From assembly GCA_002337455.1 (NCBI GenBank), contig DDGC01000008.1, positions 402 through 64,401 on the forward strand: 64,000 nt of DNA. The letters run 5' to 3'. The translations under genes were made by a program, and so were the position numbers. The stretch comes from Rhizobiales bacterium UBA1912 (GTDB taxonomy: Bacteria; Pseudomonadota; Alphaproteobacteria; Rhizobiales; Devosiaceae). Below, piece by piece: positions 8,258 through 17,614 of the stretch. Below the pieces are notes generated by a model. The model made no database searches and had not been told where the DNA came from. It saw only the letters and a program-made list of their open reading frames with translations. The number at the start of each line of letters is the position of its first letter. Position 1 is the first letter of the stretch.

Positions 8258-10290
8258 AATCAATCTTCCGGCAGAAGGGCCCGTTGGCGGCGGACATTCC
8301 GCCTCCGGTCAGCGCAGCCGTGGAGCGCCCCTGGCCCATCCGCCTGGCAGTGATCATTCTGTCGATCGCGCTGGTACTGTTTCAGCTCTATACGGCCGGC
8401 ATCAACCCGCTCGGCCTTTTCTACCAGCGATCGATCCATCTCGGCTTCATCCTGATGATTGCCTTTCTGGTGTTTCCAGTTACCGGCCCGAACCGCAAGC
8501 AAGGGCCGATAGGCGCCCTGATCGACACGGTATTTTTCGCGCTCGCGATCGTATCGGGCTTCTACATCGCGATCTTTCTCAATGACATTATCGACCGCGC
8601 CGGCTTCTGGAGTTCGACAGATGTCACGGTGGGTGTAATTGCCGTCATCACGTTGCTCGAAGCGAGCCGGCGTGTGGTGGGCAAAGGCATCACGATAATC
8701 GGCATTGTTTTCATCCTCTACGCGATGGCGGGTCCTAACGGCCCCCTGCCGTGGCTTGGCGACATCATGCCCGGAATTCTCAACCACCGGGGCTATCCGA
8801 TCGATCGTCTGGCCGCCCAACTTTACCTTGGACAGGAGGGAATTTTCGGTCTCCCGCTTGGCGTCGCGGCAACCTATGTCTTCATTTTCGTTTTGTTCGG
8901 CGCTGTTCTCGAAGTCACCGGCGCCGGGCATTTTTTCATCGAGCTTGCCTACGCCGCGACCGGCCGTCGTCGAGGCGGCCCCGCCAAAGCTGCCGTCGTC
9001 GCCTCGACGGCAATGGGATCGATCTCGGGCTCGACCATCGCCAATGTGGTCACCACCGGCCCCTTCACCATCCCATTGATGAAGCGTCTCGGCTACAAGC
9101 CCGCCCAAGCGGGCGGGATCGAGGCCGCTGCCTCAACGGGCGGACAGATCACACCCCCGCTGATGGGCGCCGGGGCGTTCCTGATCGCCGAATACACTGG
9201 CGTTCCCTACCTCCATATCGTTCTGGTTTCGATCTTCCCGGCATTCCTCTATTTCCTGACTGTCTATCTTTTTGTCCACATCATCGCCATCAAGCAGAAC
9301 ATGAAGGGCATGTCGGCGAGCGAGTTGCCCTCGGTGCGCGAGGTCATGAAGAATGGCTGGCATTTCATGGTGCCGCTCGCCATCCTCATGTACCTGCTGG
9401 TCCTCGGCATTTCACCGATGCGGGTGGGGTTCTGGGCCGTTGTTTCAGTGTTGATCGTCGCCGTCCTCAAGGGAAGCTACGACTGGCTGCGCTTCGCCCC
9501 GACCACCGATCGCGCTAAAAGGCCCTCGATTGGTGAAGCCCTCAAGCTTGGCGGCTTAAAGCTGGTCGAGGCCTGCGAGGTCGGCGCGCGCAACGCTCTG
9601 ACCGTCACGATTGCCTGCGCCATCGGCGGGATTATCGTGGGCATCATCGGTCTGACCGGGCTGGGCCTGAAATTCACTTCGATGATGCTGGCTTTTTCGG
9701 GCGGATACGTGCTGCTGGCCCTCTTGCTGGTGCTCATCGCCAGCCTGATCCTTGGCTTCGGCCTGCCGGTCACCGCTGCCTATATCGTGATCATCATTCT
9801 GGTCGGGCCGGCCCTCAACCAGGAATTCGGCATTCCGCTGCTGATCGTGCATCTGGTGGTGTTTTGGTATTCGCAAGATTCCAACGTCACCCCACCCGTC
9901 GCACTCGCCGGCTTTGCGGCGGCAGCGATAGCGCGAAGCGGGCCGATGGAGACCAGTATCCAGGCGTGGAAGTTCGCCAAGGGCCTCTACATCATCCCCA
10001 TGTTCATGGTGTTCAACCCCGAAATCATCATAGGCGGACCGCTGCCCATAGTGCTCTGGAACGGCGCCTTGGCGCTAGCTGGCACGGTGGCGTTTGTCGC
10101 GGTGCTCGAAGGGTTCTTCCAGACCCGCATGCACCTTGTTTTGAGGGTGCTCCTCTGCCTTGGCGGCATCGGTTGCCTGTCGCCATATCCGGCAGCCGAG
10201 ATTGCGGGGTTCTTCGGCTGCGTCGCAATCCTGGGGCATAACGCCTGGCTTGCCTGGCGCAACGATCGGACCAATCCGCAGCCCGCATAA
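8251..10290 (+). CDS. TRAP transporter permease, 4TM/12TM fusion
   Basis: A 679-residue inner-membrane protein fusing the small (DctQ-like) and large (DctM-like) permease units, the form that usually partners TAXI receptors. The start is ATG 8251; longer reading frames upstream are shadows over the DUF1850 gene. The large-domain motif GGPAKAAVVASTAMGSISGS followed by GGQITPPLMGAGAFLIAEYTG is characteristic of DctM. It carries out sodium- or proton-coupled uptake of the ligand delivered by the receptor. It is the last gene of the operon and converges on acs, with a terminator hairpin between them. Confidence 0.94.
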   Translation: MLKSIFRQKGPLAADIPPPVSAAVERPWPIRLAVIILSIALVLFQLYTAGINPLGLFYQRSIHLGFILMIAFLVFPVTGPNRKQGPIGALIDTVFFALAIVSGFYIAIFLNDIIDRAGFWSSTDVTVGVIAVITLLEASRRVVGKGITIIGIVFILYAMAGPNGPLPWLGDIMPGILNHRGYPIDRLAAQLYLGQEGIFGLPLGVAATYVFIFVLFGAVLEVTGAGHFFIELAYAATGRRRGGPAKAAVVASTAMGSISGSTIANVVTTGPFTIPLMKRLGYKPAQAGGIEAAASTGGQITPPLMGAGAFLIAEYTGVPYLHIVLVSIFPAFLYFLTVYLFVHIIAIKQNMKGMSASELPSVREVMKNGWHFMVPLAILMYLLVLGISPMRVGFWAVVSVLIVAVLKGSYDWLRFAPTTDRAKRPSIGEALKLGGLKLVEACEVGARNALTVTIACAIGGIIVGIIGLTGLGLKFTSMMLAFSGGYVLLALLLVLIASLILGFGLPVTAAYIVIIILVGPALNQEFGIPLLIVHLVVFWYSQDSNVTPPVALAGFAAAAIARSGPMETSIQAWKFAKGLYIIPMFMVFNPEIIIGGPLPIVLWNGALALAGTVAFVAVLEGFFQTRMHLVLRVLLCLGGIGCLSPYPAAEIAGFFGCVAILGHNAWLAWRNDRTNPQPA

Positions 10291-10314
10291 AAAAGCCCCG
10301 GCACAGCCGGGGCT
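10289..10314 (-). terminator. Intrinsic terminator of the liv-acs operon
   Basis: AGCCCCGGC-ACA-GCCGGGGCT forms a perfect 9-bp stem. On the minus strand it is followed by a run of six T, giving a strong terminator for acs. On the plus strand there is no T-run, but the hairpin may also limit read-through from the TRAP operon. Confidence 0.9.
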
Positions 10315-10353
10315 CTGGTTCCTGGAAAACACCCCGCTATTGGCGGGTGCTTG

Positions 10354-12282
10354 CTAGCGGTTCAACCGGTTGTCGATGAGGTTGTCGACGACCGCTGGAT
10401 CAGCGAGCGTTGACGTATCGCCAAGCGATCCAAAGTCATTTTCGGCAATCTTGCGCAGGATGCGACGCATGATCTTGCCGGATCGGGTCTTTGGTAGGCC
10501 CGGGGCAAACTGGATGCAATCGGGAGAGGCGATTGGACCGATTTCCTTGCGAACCCAATTGCGGAGCTCGCCCCTCAGTTCCTCGCTCTCCTCATCCCCG
10601 GCCATCAGCGTCACATAACAGTAGATGCCCTGTCCCTTGATTTCGTGAGGGTAACCAACGACCGCAGCCTCGGACACCTTGGGATGGGCGACAAGCGCAC
10701 TCTCGATTTCGGCAGTCCCCAGTCGGTGGCCGGAGACGTTGAGCACATCGTCGACCCGACCGGTAATCCAATAGTAGCCGTCCTCGTCGCGCCGAACGCC
10801 ATCGCCTGTGAAATAGAGGCCCTTGTAGGTCGAAAAATAGGTTTCGACGAACCGTGCATGATCGCCCCATATGGTGCGCGCCTGCCCCGGCCAGCTGTCG
10901 GCTATGGCAAGAACCCCTTCCGCCTTTGTCTCCGCAATCACCTGCCCTTCAGGGGTCAGAACGAGCGGATCAACGCCGAAAAACGGCTTTGTCGCGGAGC
11001 CGGGTTTAGTCGGGATGACCCCGGGAAGCGGTGTGATCATCGATGCCCCGGTTTCCGTTTGCCACCAGGTATCGACGATCTCGCACCGGCCCCTGCCGAC
11101 ATGCTTGTGATACCACTGCCAGGCCTCGGGATTGATCGGTTCCCCAACCGTTCCGATAAGCCGGAGCGAAGAAAGATCGGCCTTCTCGACGTGCTCGACG
11201 CCGGCGCCCATGAGCGCGCGAATGGCCGTGGGGGCGGTGTAAAAGATATTGACCTTGTGCCGATCGACCACCTGCCAGAACCGCGAGGGGTCGGGCCAAT
11301 TGGGAACGCCTTCGAACATCAGCGAGGTGACGCCATTGGCCAATGGTCCATAAACGATATAGCTGTGCCCAGTCACCCAGCCCACATCGGCGGAGCACCA
11401 ATAGACATCGTCGGGCCGCGGATCGAAAATCATCTCATGGGTCAGTGATGCCCATACCAGATATCCGCCTGTCGTGTGCAGCACACCCTTGGGCTTGCCC
11501 GTCGATCCCGAGGTGTAAAGGATAAACAGCGGGTCCTCGGCATTCATCGGCTCGGGAGCGCAGAATGGCTCCACGCCGGCCGCCGCTTCATGCCACCAGA
11601 CGTCGCGGCTGCCCTTCATGGCAACGGCCGCGCCGGTGTTTTCGACGACGAGGACCTTTGAGACGCCGGGACAATCTTCCAGCGCCTTGTCGACATTGGC
11701 CTTGAGCGGAACGGCCTTGCCACCGCGCCGTCCTTCGTCGGCCGTAACCACAAGGCTCGAATCCGCGTCGTTGATCCGCCCCGCCAAAGCGTCGGGCGAA
11801 AAGCCTGCAAAAACCACGGAATGCGGCGCCCCGATGCGGGCACAGGCCAGCATGGCATAGGTCGCCGCCGGTATCATTGGCAGATAGATGGTAACCCGGT
11901 CGCCCTTTTTGACACCCAGATCCTTGAGCACATTGGCAAACCGGCAGACTTCGTCGTGGAGCTGCCGGAAGCTGATATGCTGCGCGCGGTCCTTGGGGTT
12001 GTCCGGCTCCCAGATCAGGGCCGTCTTGTCGCCATTGGTCGCAAGGTGCCGATCAATGCAGTTGGCGGAGACGTTGAGAACACCGTCCTCGAACCATTTG
12101 ATCGAGATATCGGGATAGGCAAAGGTCGTATTCTTGACCTTGGTGTAAGGCTTTATCCAGCCCAACCGTTTCCCCTGCTCCGCCCAGAAGGCATCAGGAT
12201 TGGACAGCGACGCTGAGTATTTCTCTTCAAAGCTCGCGGGCGTGAGCCGCGTATGCCGCGCCAAGGGGGCCTGGCTATTCAT
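10354..12282 (-). CDS. acs: Acetyl-CoA synthetase (AMP-forming)
   Basis: Converts acetate, CoA and ATP to acetyl-CoA via acetyl-AMP. The start is chosen at ATG 12282, which lies 6 bases after AGGAGG; an ATG directly abutting that site is less likely. The 642-residue product has the P-loop YTSGSTGKPKGV, DTWWQTETG with the Trp that restricts the acyl pocket to acetate, the hinge region GRVDDVLNVSGHRLGT and the C-terminal PKTRSGKIMRR containing the acetylatable Lys. Its start is only 10 bases after livF, so it appears to be the last gene of the liv operon, an unusual and informative arrangement. Propionate may also be used. Confidence 0.96.
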   Translation of the reverse strand: MNSQAPLARHTRLTPASFEEKYSASLSNPDAFWAEQGKRLGWIKPYTKVKNTTFAYPDISIKWFEDGVLNVSANCIDRHLATNGDKTALIWEPDNPKDRAQHISFRQLHDEVCRFANVLKDLGVKKGDRVTIYLPMIPAATYAMLACARIGAPHSVVFAGFSPDALAGRINDADSSLVVTADEGRRGGKAVPLKANVDKALEDCPGVSKVLVVENTGAAVAMKGSRDVWWHEAAAGVEPFCAPEPMNAEDPLFILYTSGSTGKPKGVLHTTGGYLVWASLTHEMIFDPRPDDVYWCSADVGWVTGHSYIVYGPLANGVTSLMFEGVPNWPDPSRFWQVVDRHKVNIFYTAPTAIRALMGAGVEHVEKADLSSLRLIGTVGEPINPEAWQWYHKHVGRGRCEIVDTWWQTETGASMITPLPGVIPTKPGSATKPFFGVDPLVLTPEGQVIAETKAEGVLAIADSWPGQARTIWGDHARFVETYFSTYKGLYFTGDGVRRDEDGYYWITGRVDDVLNVSGHRLGTAEIESALVAHPKVSEAAVVGYPHEIKGQGIYCYVTLMAGDEESEELRGELRNWVRKEIGPIASPDCIQFAPGLPKTRSGKIMRRILRKIAENDFGSLGDTSTLADPAVVDNLIDNRLNR

Positions 12283-12292
12283 GTCCATCCTC

Positions 12293-13054
12293 CTAAATGG
12301 CGAGATATTCGTGCCGCAGTTCGGCATTATCGAGCACTTCGCGGGCGGTGCCTGCAAAAGCCACCTCCCCTGTGTCGAGGATCACCGCCCGGTCGGCCAG
12401 CTTGAGCGCCGCGACCGCGTTCTGTTCCACGATGACGGTGGTGATGCCCAATTCCTTGATCTCGTGCAGGATCGTTTCAATTTCCTGGACGATGACCGGC
12501 GCGAGCCCTTCATAGGGCTCATCGAGCAACAGCAGCTTGAGATCCCTGGCAAGGGCCCGGGCGATAGCCAGCATTTGCTGCTCGCCACCCGAGAGCGTCG
12601 TGCCCTCCTGCCGCCGGCGTTCAGCGAGCCGGGGGAAGTGCCCGTAAATGCGATCGAGCTCCCAGCCGGCGCCCGGCGCCACCTGGGCGAGGGTAAGATT
12701 TTCTTCGACCGACAAACCCTGAATGATCCGGCGGTCTTCCGGAACGAGCTGGATACCCGCCTGGGCCGCCTGGAACGATTTGAGCTTGTGGATGGGCGCG
12801 CCATCGAGCCAGATTTCGCCGCGCTGGAGGGTCGGATTGTCCAGCCGCGCGATGGTCCGCAATGTCGAACTCTTGCCCGCACCGTTTCGGCCCAAAAGGG
12901 CAAGAATTTCGCCATGGGCAATATCGAAGCTGACCCCTTGCACGATATAGCTCTCACCGTAATAGGAATGAATATCCTGAACGGCAAAAAACGGAGTGCC
13001 TAGGTCGGTGGATACTGCCGTTTCTGGCTGAAACTGGGTGGTGACGGCGTTCAT
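12293..13054 (-). CDS. livF: LivF-type ABC transporter ATP-binding protein
   Basis: Second ATPase of a branched-chain-amino-acid-type (HAAT) ABC importer, 253 residues. It has Walker A GRNGAGKSS, the Q-loop region, the signature LSGGEQQMLAIARAL and Walker B LLLLDEPYEGLAP; EPYEGLAP and VEQNAVAALKLADRAV are typical of LivF. The ATG overlaps the livG stop by 4 bases. Placement directly before acs suggests the transporter feeds a short-chain carboxylate or its precursor rather than leucine, but this is inference. Confidence 0.9.
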   Translation of the reverse strand: MNAVTTQFQPETAVSTDLGTPFFAVQDIHSYYGESYIVQGVSFDIAHGEILALLGRNGAGKSSTLRTIARLDNPTLQRGEIWLDGAPIHKLKSFQAAQAGIQLVPEDRRIIQGLSVEENLTLAQVAPGAGWELDRIYGHFPRLAERRRQEGTTLSGGEQQMLAIARALARDLKLLLLDEPYEGLAPVIVQEIETILHEIKELGITTVIVEQNAVAALKLADRAVILDTGEVAFAGTAREVLDNAELRHEYLAI

Positions 13055-13821
13055 TGGTGAGTTCCTCCCAGATAGGCTTCCTGCACCCGCGGGTCACCGC
13101 GGACTTCGGAAGGCAAGCCTTCTGCAATAATGCGTCCGCCCGCCAAGACCGAGATCTTGTCGGCCAGCGAAAACACGACGTGCATATCGTGTTCGATAAT
13201 GACCTTGGTCATCCCGCGGCTTTTGATCTTCTTCAAAAGCTCGATGGTGGTGTTGGTGTCGTGCCGGCTCATCCCTGCGGTCGGCTCGTCGAGCAACAGC
13301 AGGCGCGGCTTCTGGATCAGGCACATCGCCAGCTCCAGACGGCGCTTGTCACCGCGCGACAGGGAGCCAGCCGTCGTGTGGCGCCTATCGACCAACCCCA
13401 CGTCCTCGAGCATCGCTTCCGCCTCCTCCCGAAGTGCGGATTCGCGCTCAAGTGGCGTCGACAGATTGATTTTGAACGCGCCGTCCCGTTTTGCGAATGC
13501 CGGTGTCATGACATTTTGCAGCACTGGCAGGTCGGCGAAGATTTCCGGCGTCTGAAACACCCGGCTGACGCCGAGTTGATTGATTTCAAAAGGCTTCTTG
13601 CCGGTGAGAACGGTTCCGTCGAATACCACGGCGCCGCTGGTCGGAGGGATGCGACCGATAATGACATTGAGCAATGTCGATTTGCCCGCGCCGTTCGGCC
13701 CGATGATCGCATGCGTCCGGCCCTCCTCGACCTGCAGGTCGATGTCGGCCAGAGCATGCAGCCCCCCAAAATTCTTGTGCACATCAGCGACATGCAGGAC
13801 GACGTTCTTATTGGCTTCCAT
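13051..13821 (-). CDS. livG: LivG-type ABC transporter ATP-binding protein
   Basis: First ATPase of the same importer, 256 residues from ATG 13821 (AGGAGA upstream). It shows Walker A GPNGAGKSTLLNV, the long HAAT-type insertion between Walker A and the signature, signature LSRGDKRRLELAM and Walker B LLLLDEPTAGMSRHD. The H-loop IIEHDMHVV is also present. The signature LSRGD instead of LSGGE is common in LivG homologues. It forms a heterodimer with LivF and couples to the LivH/LivM permeases. Confidence 0.9.
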   Translation of the reverse strand: MEANKNVVLHVADVHKNFGGLHALADIDLQVEEGRTHAIIGPNGAGKSTLLNVIIGRIPPTSGAVVFDGTVLTGKKPFEINQLGVSRVFQTPEIFADLPVLQNVMTPAFAKRDGAFKINLSTPLERESALREEAEAMLEDVGLVDRRHTTAGSLSRGDKRRLELAMCLIQKPRLLLLDEPTAGMSRHDTNTTIELLKKIKSRGMTKVIIEHDMHVVFSLADKISVLAGGRIIAEGLPSEVRGDPRVQEAYLGGTHQ

Positions 13822-13831
13822 GACCAATCTC

Positions 13832-14983
13832 CTATTCCGCAGCCGATGTGCTGAGCTTGGCCGGAGCCTCTTCGTTCTTGCGGCGATTGCCAACCGCCGA
13901 GCGGATGCGGCGCACGCCCTCCATGATGCCTCCCGGGAGGAAGACGACCACTAGAACGAAGACCAGGCCTTCGGTCAGTTTCCAGCCCTCGCCCACGAAC
14001 TTTGACGTGACGGTGACTGCAAAGTCCTGAACACCGTCGGGCATCCAGTCGAAATAGAACTGCAGGATGCGCTCGTTGTAGGCAGAAAAGATGTTCTCCA
14101 TGTATTTGATGAGCCACGCGCCAACGACCGGACCAATCAAGGTGCCGACACCGCCCAGGATGGTCATCAGCACGACTTCGCCCGATGCAGTCCACTGCAT
14201 GCGCTCAGCGCCGGCCAGCGGGTCGGTTACCGCCAGCAGGCCCCCGGCCAGCCCGGCATACATGCCGGAAATGACAAAGGCGGCCAGGGTGTAGGGTCGG
14301 GTATTGACGCCGGTATAGGACAGACGCGTCTGGTTGGACTTAACCGCGCGCAGCATCATGCCAAAGGGCGATGTGAATATCTTCTGAGCGATAAAGAACA
14401 CGATCAGCAGGATGACGGCGCAGAGATAGAAGCCTCCGATGCCCCCCAGTGCGCTGCCCAGAATGGCAGGCGAGGGAATGATTGAGGAGGTTCCGGATGC
14501 AAAGAGACCATCGAGTACCCGCGGGTCCGAACCAGCCAGCTGCAGGGCCGTTTCACCGTTTGTAATGGGCGTGAGCACCGAATAGGCCAGATTGTAGGAC
14601 ATCTGGGCGAAGGCAAGTGTCAAAATCGAAAAATAGATCCCCGAGCGCCGCAATGAGACATAACCGATCAGCAGCGCGAAAATCCCGGCCACCAGGACGG
14701 CAAAGATCAGCGCCGGAATGACGTCCATGCTCAGGAGCTTGAACGACCAGACCGCCGTATAGGAGCCGACGCCGAGAAAGGCGGCGTGCCCGAAGCTGAG
14801 ATAGCCTGTCAGGCCAAAGAGAATGTTGAAGCCCACAGCAAAGATCGCAAAGATCGCAAACTGCTGCATCAGTCCCGGATAAGCCGCGCCAAGCGGCTGG
14901 AGCCAGAGTGGCATGGTGAGAACGACCAGAGAAAACACGCCAAGCGTGACATACTCGTTTCTGGGAAGTTGGAAAAAATTCAT
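13832..14983 (-). CDS. livM: LivM-type ABC transporter permease
   Basis: A 383-residue inner-membrane permease with about ten hydrophobic helices. The motif GLTGYLSFGHAAFLGVGSYTA near the N-terminus and GGVGTLIGPVVGAW near residue 290 are typical of LivM. A charged cytoplasmic tail of about 30 residues (RRIRSAVGNRRKNEE) follows the last helix. It lies 3 bases from livH and 10 from livG, clearly the same operon. Confidence 0.9.
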   Translation of the reverse strand: MNFFQLPRNEYVTLGVFSLVVLTMPLWLQPLGAAYPGLMQQFAIFAIFAVGFNILFGLTGYLSFGHAAFLGVGSYTAVWSFKLLSMDVIPALIFAVLVAGIFALLIGYVSLRRSGIYFSILTLAFAQMSYNLAYSVLTPITNGETALQLAGSDPRVLDGLFASGTSSIIPSPAILGSALGGIGGFYLCAVILLIVFFIAQKIFTSPFGMMLRAVKSNQTRLSYTGVNTRPYTLAAFVISGMYAGLAGGLLAVTDPLAGAERMQWTASGEVVLMTILGGVGTLIGPVVGAWLIKYMENIFSAYNERILQFYFDWMPDGVQDFAVTVTSKFVGEGWKLTEGLVFVLVVVFLPGGIMEGVRRIRSAVGNRRKNEEAPAKLSTSAAE

Positions 14984-14986
14984 GGA

Positions 14987-16015
14987 TCAAGCCTCCATGA
15001 CGCCGCGGCGACCCATAAGGCCACGGGGACGGACAAGCAGGATGATAACTGCGACAGCGTAAACGATGATCTGGTCGATGCCTGGAATGATGGCCTTGAT
15101 GGCCGTCATCGACGCAAACGACTGCAGAATACCCAGCATGAAGCCTGCGGCGACCGCGCCCGGCAGCGAACCCATGCCGCCAACCACAACCACGACAAAA
15201 GAAAGCACTAGGAAGTCCATGCCCAGATGATAGTTGGGCGGCAGCAGCGGCGTGTACATTACACCGGCCAGACCGGCAACGACGGCTGCTATCCCGAACA
15301 TGATCGTAAAGCGCCGGTCGATATTGACCCCCAACAGGCCCACGGTCTCACGATCGGCCATCCCGGCACGTACCACCATTCCGAAGGTCGTAAAGCGAAG
15401 GAAGGCAAAAACGGCTCCGATAACCACCAGTGAGAACGCGAGATACACCAGACGCCACAATGGATAGGTAACGGCATAAGGCTGCAGCCCGAAAAACGCC
15501 CCAACATCGGCCGCACCGCGGAAATCGGACGGGATCGGCTGCGGCCAGGGGTTGGGTCCGAAGAAAGTCTTGACCACTTCCTGAAGCACGATCGCCAGTC
15601 CGAATGTCACAAGAATCTGTTCGGCATGCGGGCGCTTGTAGAAGTGTTTGATGAGCCCGCGCTCCATGGCGATGCCGATAATGAGCATGACTGGAATAGC
15701 CAGGACGATGGAAAGCGGCACGGAATAATCAACGATAACCGCTCCCCAATCCCCAAACCAGGTTTCAACAAGTGGCTCGCGAATTTCCAGCGGCGATCCC
15801 CAGGGGGAAAGCTGCGTTTCATCTATGGTGACGCTTTCCATGGTGATGAGGGCGCGGAATGCTACAGCACAGAAGGCGCCAAGCATGAAAAGCGCGCCAT
15901 GCGCGAAATTGACGACACCCAGAGTGCCGAAAACCAGAGTGAGACCCAAGGCGATCAGGGCGTAAGCACCGCCCTTGTCCAGCCCGTTGAGCAATTGTGC
16001 GAGAATCGCATCCAT
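14987..16015 (-). CDS. livH: LivH-type ABC transporter permease
   Basis: A 342-residue permease with the LivH signature ALIALGLTLVFGTLGVVNFAHGALFMLGAF at the N-terminus (seen over residues 19-48) and GGMGSLPGAVAAG near the C-terminus. A periplasmic loop of about 45 residues after the second helix (MESVTIDETQLSPWG) is longer than in classical LivH; such insertions occur in HAAT systems for substrates other than amino acids. It pairs with LivM. Confidence 0.9.
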   Translation of the reverse strand: MDAILAQLLNGLDKGGAYALIALGLTLVFGTLGVVNFAHGALFMLGAFCAVAFRALITMESVTIDETQLSPWGSPLEIREPLVETWFGDWGAVIVDYSVPLSIVLAIPVMLIIGIAMERGLIKHFYKRPHAEQILVTFGLAIVLQEVVKTFFGPNPWPQPIPSDFRGAADVGAFFGLQPYAVTYPLWRLVYLAFSLVVIGAVFAFLRFTTFGMVVRAGMADRETVGLLGVNIDRRFTIMFGIAAVVAGLAGVMYTPLLPPNYHLGMDFLVLSFVVVVVGGMGSLPGAVAAGFMLGILQSFASMTAIKAIIPGIDQIIVYAVAVIILLVRPRGLMGRRGVMEA

Positions 16016-16038
16016 CGATTTGGCTCCAGATGTAGGTT

Positions 16039-16064
16039 TGTCCGGCCACCGCAGCGGCCGGACA
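16039..16064 (-). promoter_or_regulatory. Intercistronic hairpin between livK and livH
   Basis: TGTCCGGCC and GGCCGGACA form a perfect 9-bp stem with an 8-nt loop in the 72-base gap. No T-run follows, so it is more likely a transcript-stabilising or partial-attenuation element that raises receptor level over the permease genes, as is common for binding-protein operons. Confidence 0.6.
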
Positions 16065-16087
16065 TGCAGACTGCCGTTAGTACGGCA

Positions 16088-17440
16088 TCAGCACATTTGC
16101 GGGTCAGCCGAGCCCAGATCGCCACCGAAGATCGCAGGATCATAGGTGACGCTTTCGCGCGACGCGGTATTGACCACTTCGAGCAGATCGAACTCGTTGG
16201 AGGGCTGCTCCTTGCCCTGGACAACCAGAACATCCTTGAAGCACTGGTGATCCGAACCCCGATAGAGGGTGGGGCCATTGCCCATGCCGTCAAACTCGAA
16301 ATCTTCGAGCGCGGCGATAACTTCGGGCGGATAGAAGGTCCCTGCCCGCTCCACGGCATCGCCGTAAAGCAGCGTCTGAACGTAGGCCGTGTGCGCGGCC
16401 TGGCTCGGGGGAGACCCGTATTTGGCGCCAAACGAAGCAGTGAAAGCCTTGGAGGCTTCGTCCTGCATGCTCCAGTACCAGTTTGAGGTGCCGTAAACGC
16501 CCTGCATGGCCGAACCAGCGCCCGCAGCCATGAGATCGGAAACCAGCGGCAGAACGAGCTGGAAGTCCTGGCCGTTGGCCTGGCGATCGCGAAGACCGAA
16601 CTGGGTAGCCTGGGTCAGCGAATTGACGCCGTCAAAGCCATAGTGGTTGAGGATCAGAACGTCGGCGCCCGAATTGAGGACGGGCGTAATGTACTGGCTG
16701 AAATCGCCAGCGCCCACAGGAGTGCGGACCGTTTCGACCGTTTCCCAACCGAGCGCTTCGGTTGCGGCGATCATCGATTCTTCCTGCGTCCAACCCCAGG
16801 TGTAGTCAGCAGTCAGGTGATAGGCTCGACGACCATTGCCATAAGCCGCGCCCAGCTGCGGACCGAGGCCGACACCGGACTGATAGGCATTAAAGAAATG
16901 GCGGAAGCCGTATTTGCGCTTGTCTTTACCCGTGGTGTCGTTCGAATGGGTCAGGGCGGCCATGAAGATGACGCCCATGTCCTGACAAAGGCTTTGCACG
17001 GCAATCGCCACACCGGACGACGAACCGCCAGTGATCATCACGGCGCCATCGCGCTCGATCATGCGGCGAGCCGATTCACGCGCCGGGTCGGACTGCGTCT
17101 GGGTATCGCCGGTCACGTATTCGACCCGCTTGCCCAAAATGCCGTTACCGGTAAGCGTTTTGGACGAAAAATGCGGGATCAGGCCGCCATCGCCCTCGCC
17201 ATTGAGATGCTCGACAGCCAGCTGATAGGCCCTGAGTTCGTCCGCGCCCTCGTCGGCATAAGCGCCAGTCTGGGGTACATTGAACCCAAGCGTGACGGTG
17301 TCACCGGTCGGCGCATTACAAAATTCCTGTGCCCATGCCCCCTTGGATAAAATGAGGGGGGAAACCCCCGTCGCCAGGATGCCCGCCATGCCCGTCTTGA
17401 CGACGCGACGACGGCTGATACCGCGTTTCAAATCGCTCAT
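16088..17440 (-). CDS. livK: HAAT-family ABC transporter substrate-binding protein (LivK-like)
   Basis: A 450-residue periplasmic binding protein. The N-terminus MSDLKRGISRRRVVKTGMAG followed by a hydrophobic stretch and AWAQ is a twin-arginine (Tat) signal (SRRRVVK). The mature part begins with TVTLGFNVPQTGAYADEG, the Peripla_BP_6 opening, and contains GGSSSGVAIAVQ and HLTADYTWGWTQEESM. It is longer than LivK for leucine (about 370 residues) and resembles the urea/short-chain-amide/aliphatic-acid branch, so the symbol denotes family only. RBS GGAGGAG precedes ATG 17440. It is the first gene of livKHMGF-acs, divergent from the ScfR-like regulator. Confidence 0.88.
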   Translation of the reverse strand: MSDLKRGISRRRVVKTGMAGILATGVSPLILSKGAWAQEFCNAPTGDTVTLGFNVPQTGAYADEGADELRAYQLAVEHLNGEGDGGLIPHFSSKTLTGNGILGKRVEYVTGDTQTQSDPARESARRMIERDGAVMITGGSSSGVAIAVQSLCQDMGVIFMAALTHSNDTTGKDKRKYGFRHFFNAYQSGVGLGPQLGAAYGNGRRAYHLTADYTWGWTQEESMIAATEALGWETVETVRTPVGAGDFSQYITPVLNSGADVLILNHYGFDGVNSLTQATQFGLRDRQANGQDFQLVLPLVSDLMAAGAGSAMQGVYGTSNWYWSMQDEASKAFTASFGAKYGSPPSQAAHTAYVQTLLYGDAVERAGTFYPPEVIAALEDFEFDGMGNGPTLYRGSDHQCFKDVLVVQGKEQPSNEFDLLEVVNTASRESVTYDPAIFGGDLGSADPQMC

Positions 17441-17586
17441 TAATCTCCTCCTTTGGTGCGGCGGGCCATACCTCCATATGTCCCAAATCCACCGCCGGAG
17501 TATCGATCGCCGTTAATGCAAGAGCAACATGCTATTGTAATTCATAGGAAATCTTGTAAAGCTTTGACCAAATGCCGTGTACATCG

Positions 17587-17602
17587 TGTCAAGTAATTGA
17601 CA
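17587..17602. promoter_or_regulatory. Candidate operator between livK and the ScfR-like regulator
   Basis: TGTCAA-GTAA-TTGACA is a perfect 6-bp inverted repeat lying 12 bases upstream of the regulator ATG at 17615 and inside the 174-base divergent promoter region. Its position would suit autoregulation by the XRE-type protein. Nearby AAAGCTTT at about 17561 is a second short palindrome. Confidence 0.4.
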
Positions 17603-17614
17603 AGCGAGGACTGG

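Noticed and set aside
10645..11448. 267-codon plus-strand frame opposite acs
   Set aside because: Antisense shadow within a highly conserved gene.
17561..17568. AAAGCTTT palindrome as a RamB-type site
   Set aside because: Only 8 bases and very common; flanks do not continue the symmetry, so it is mentioned only as context.
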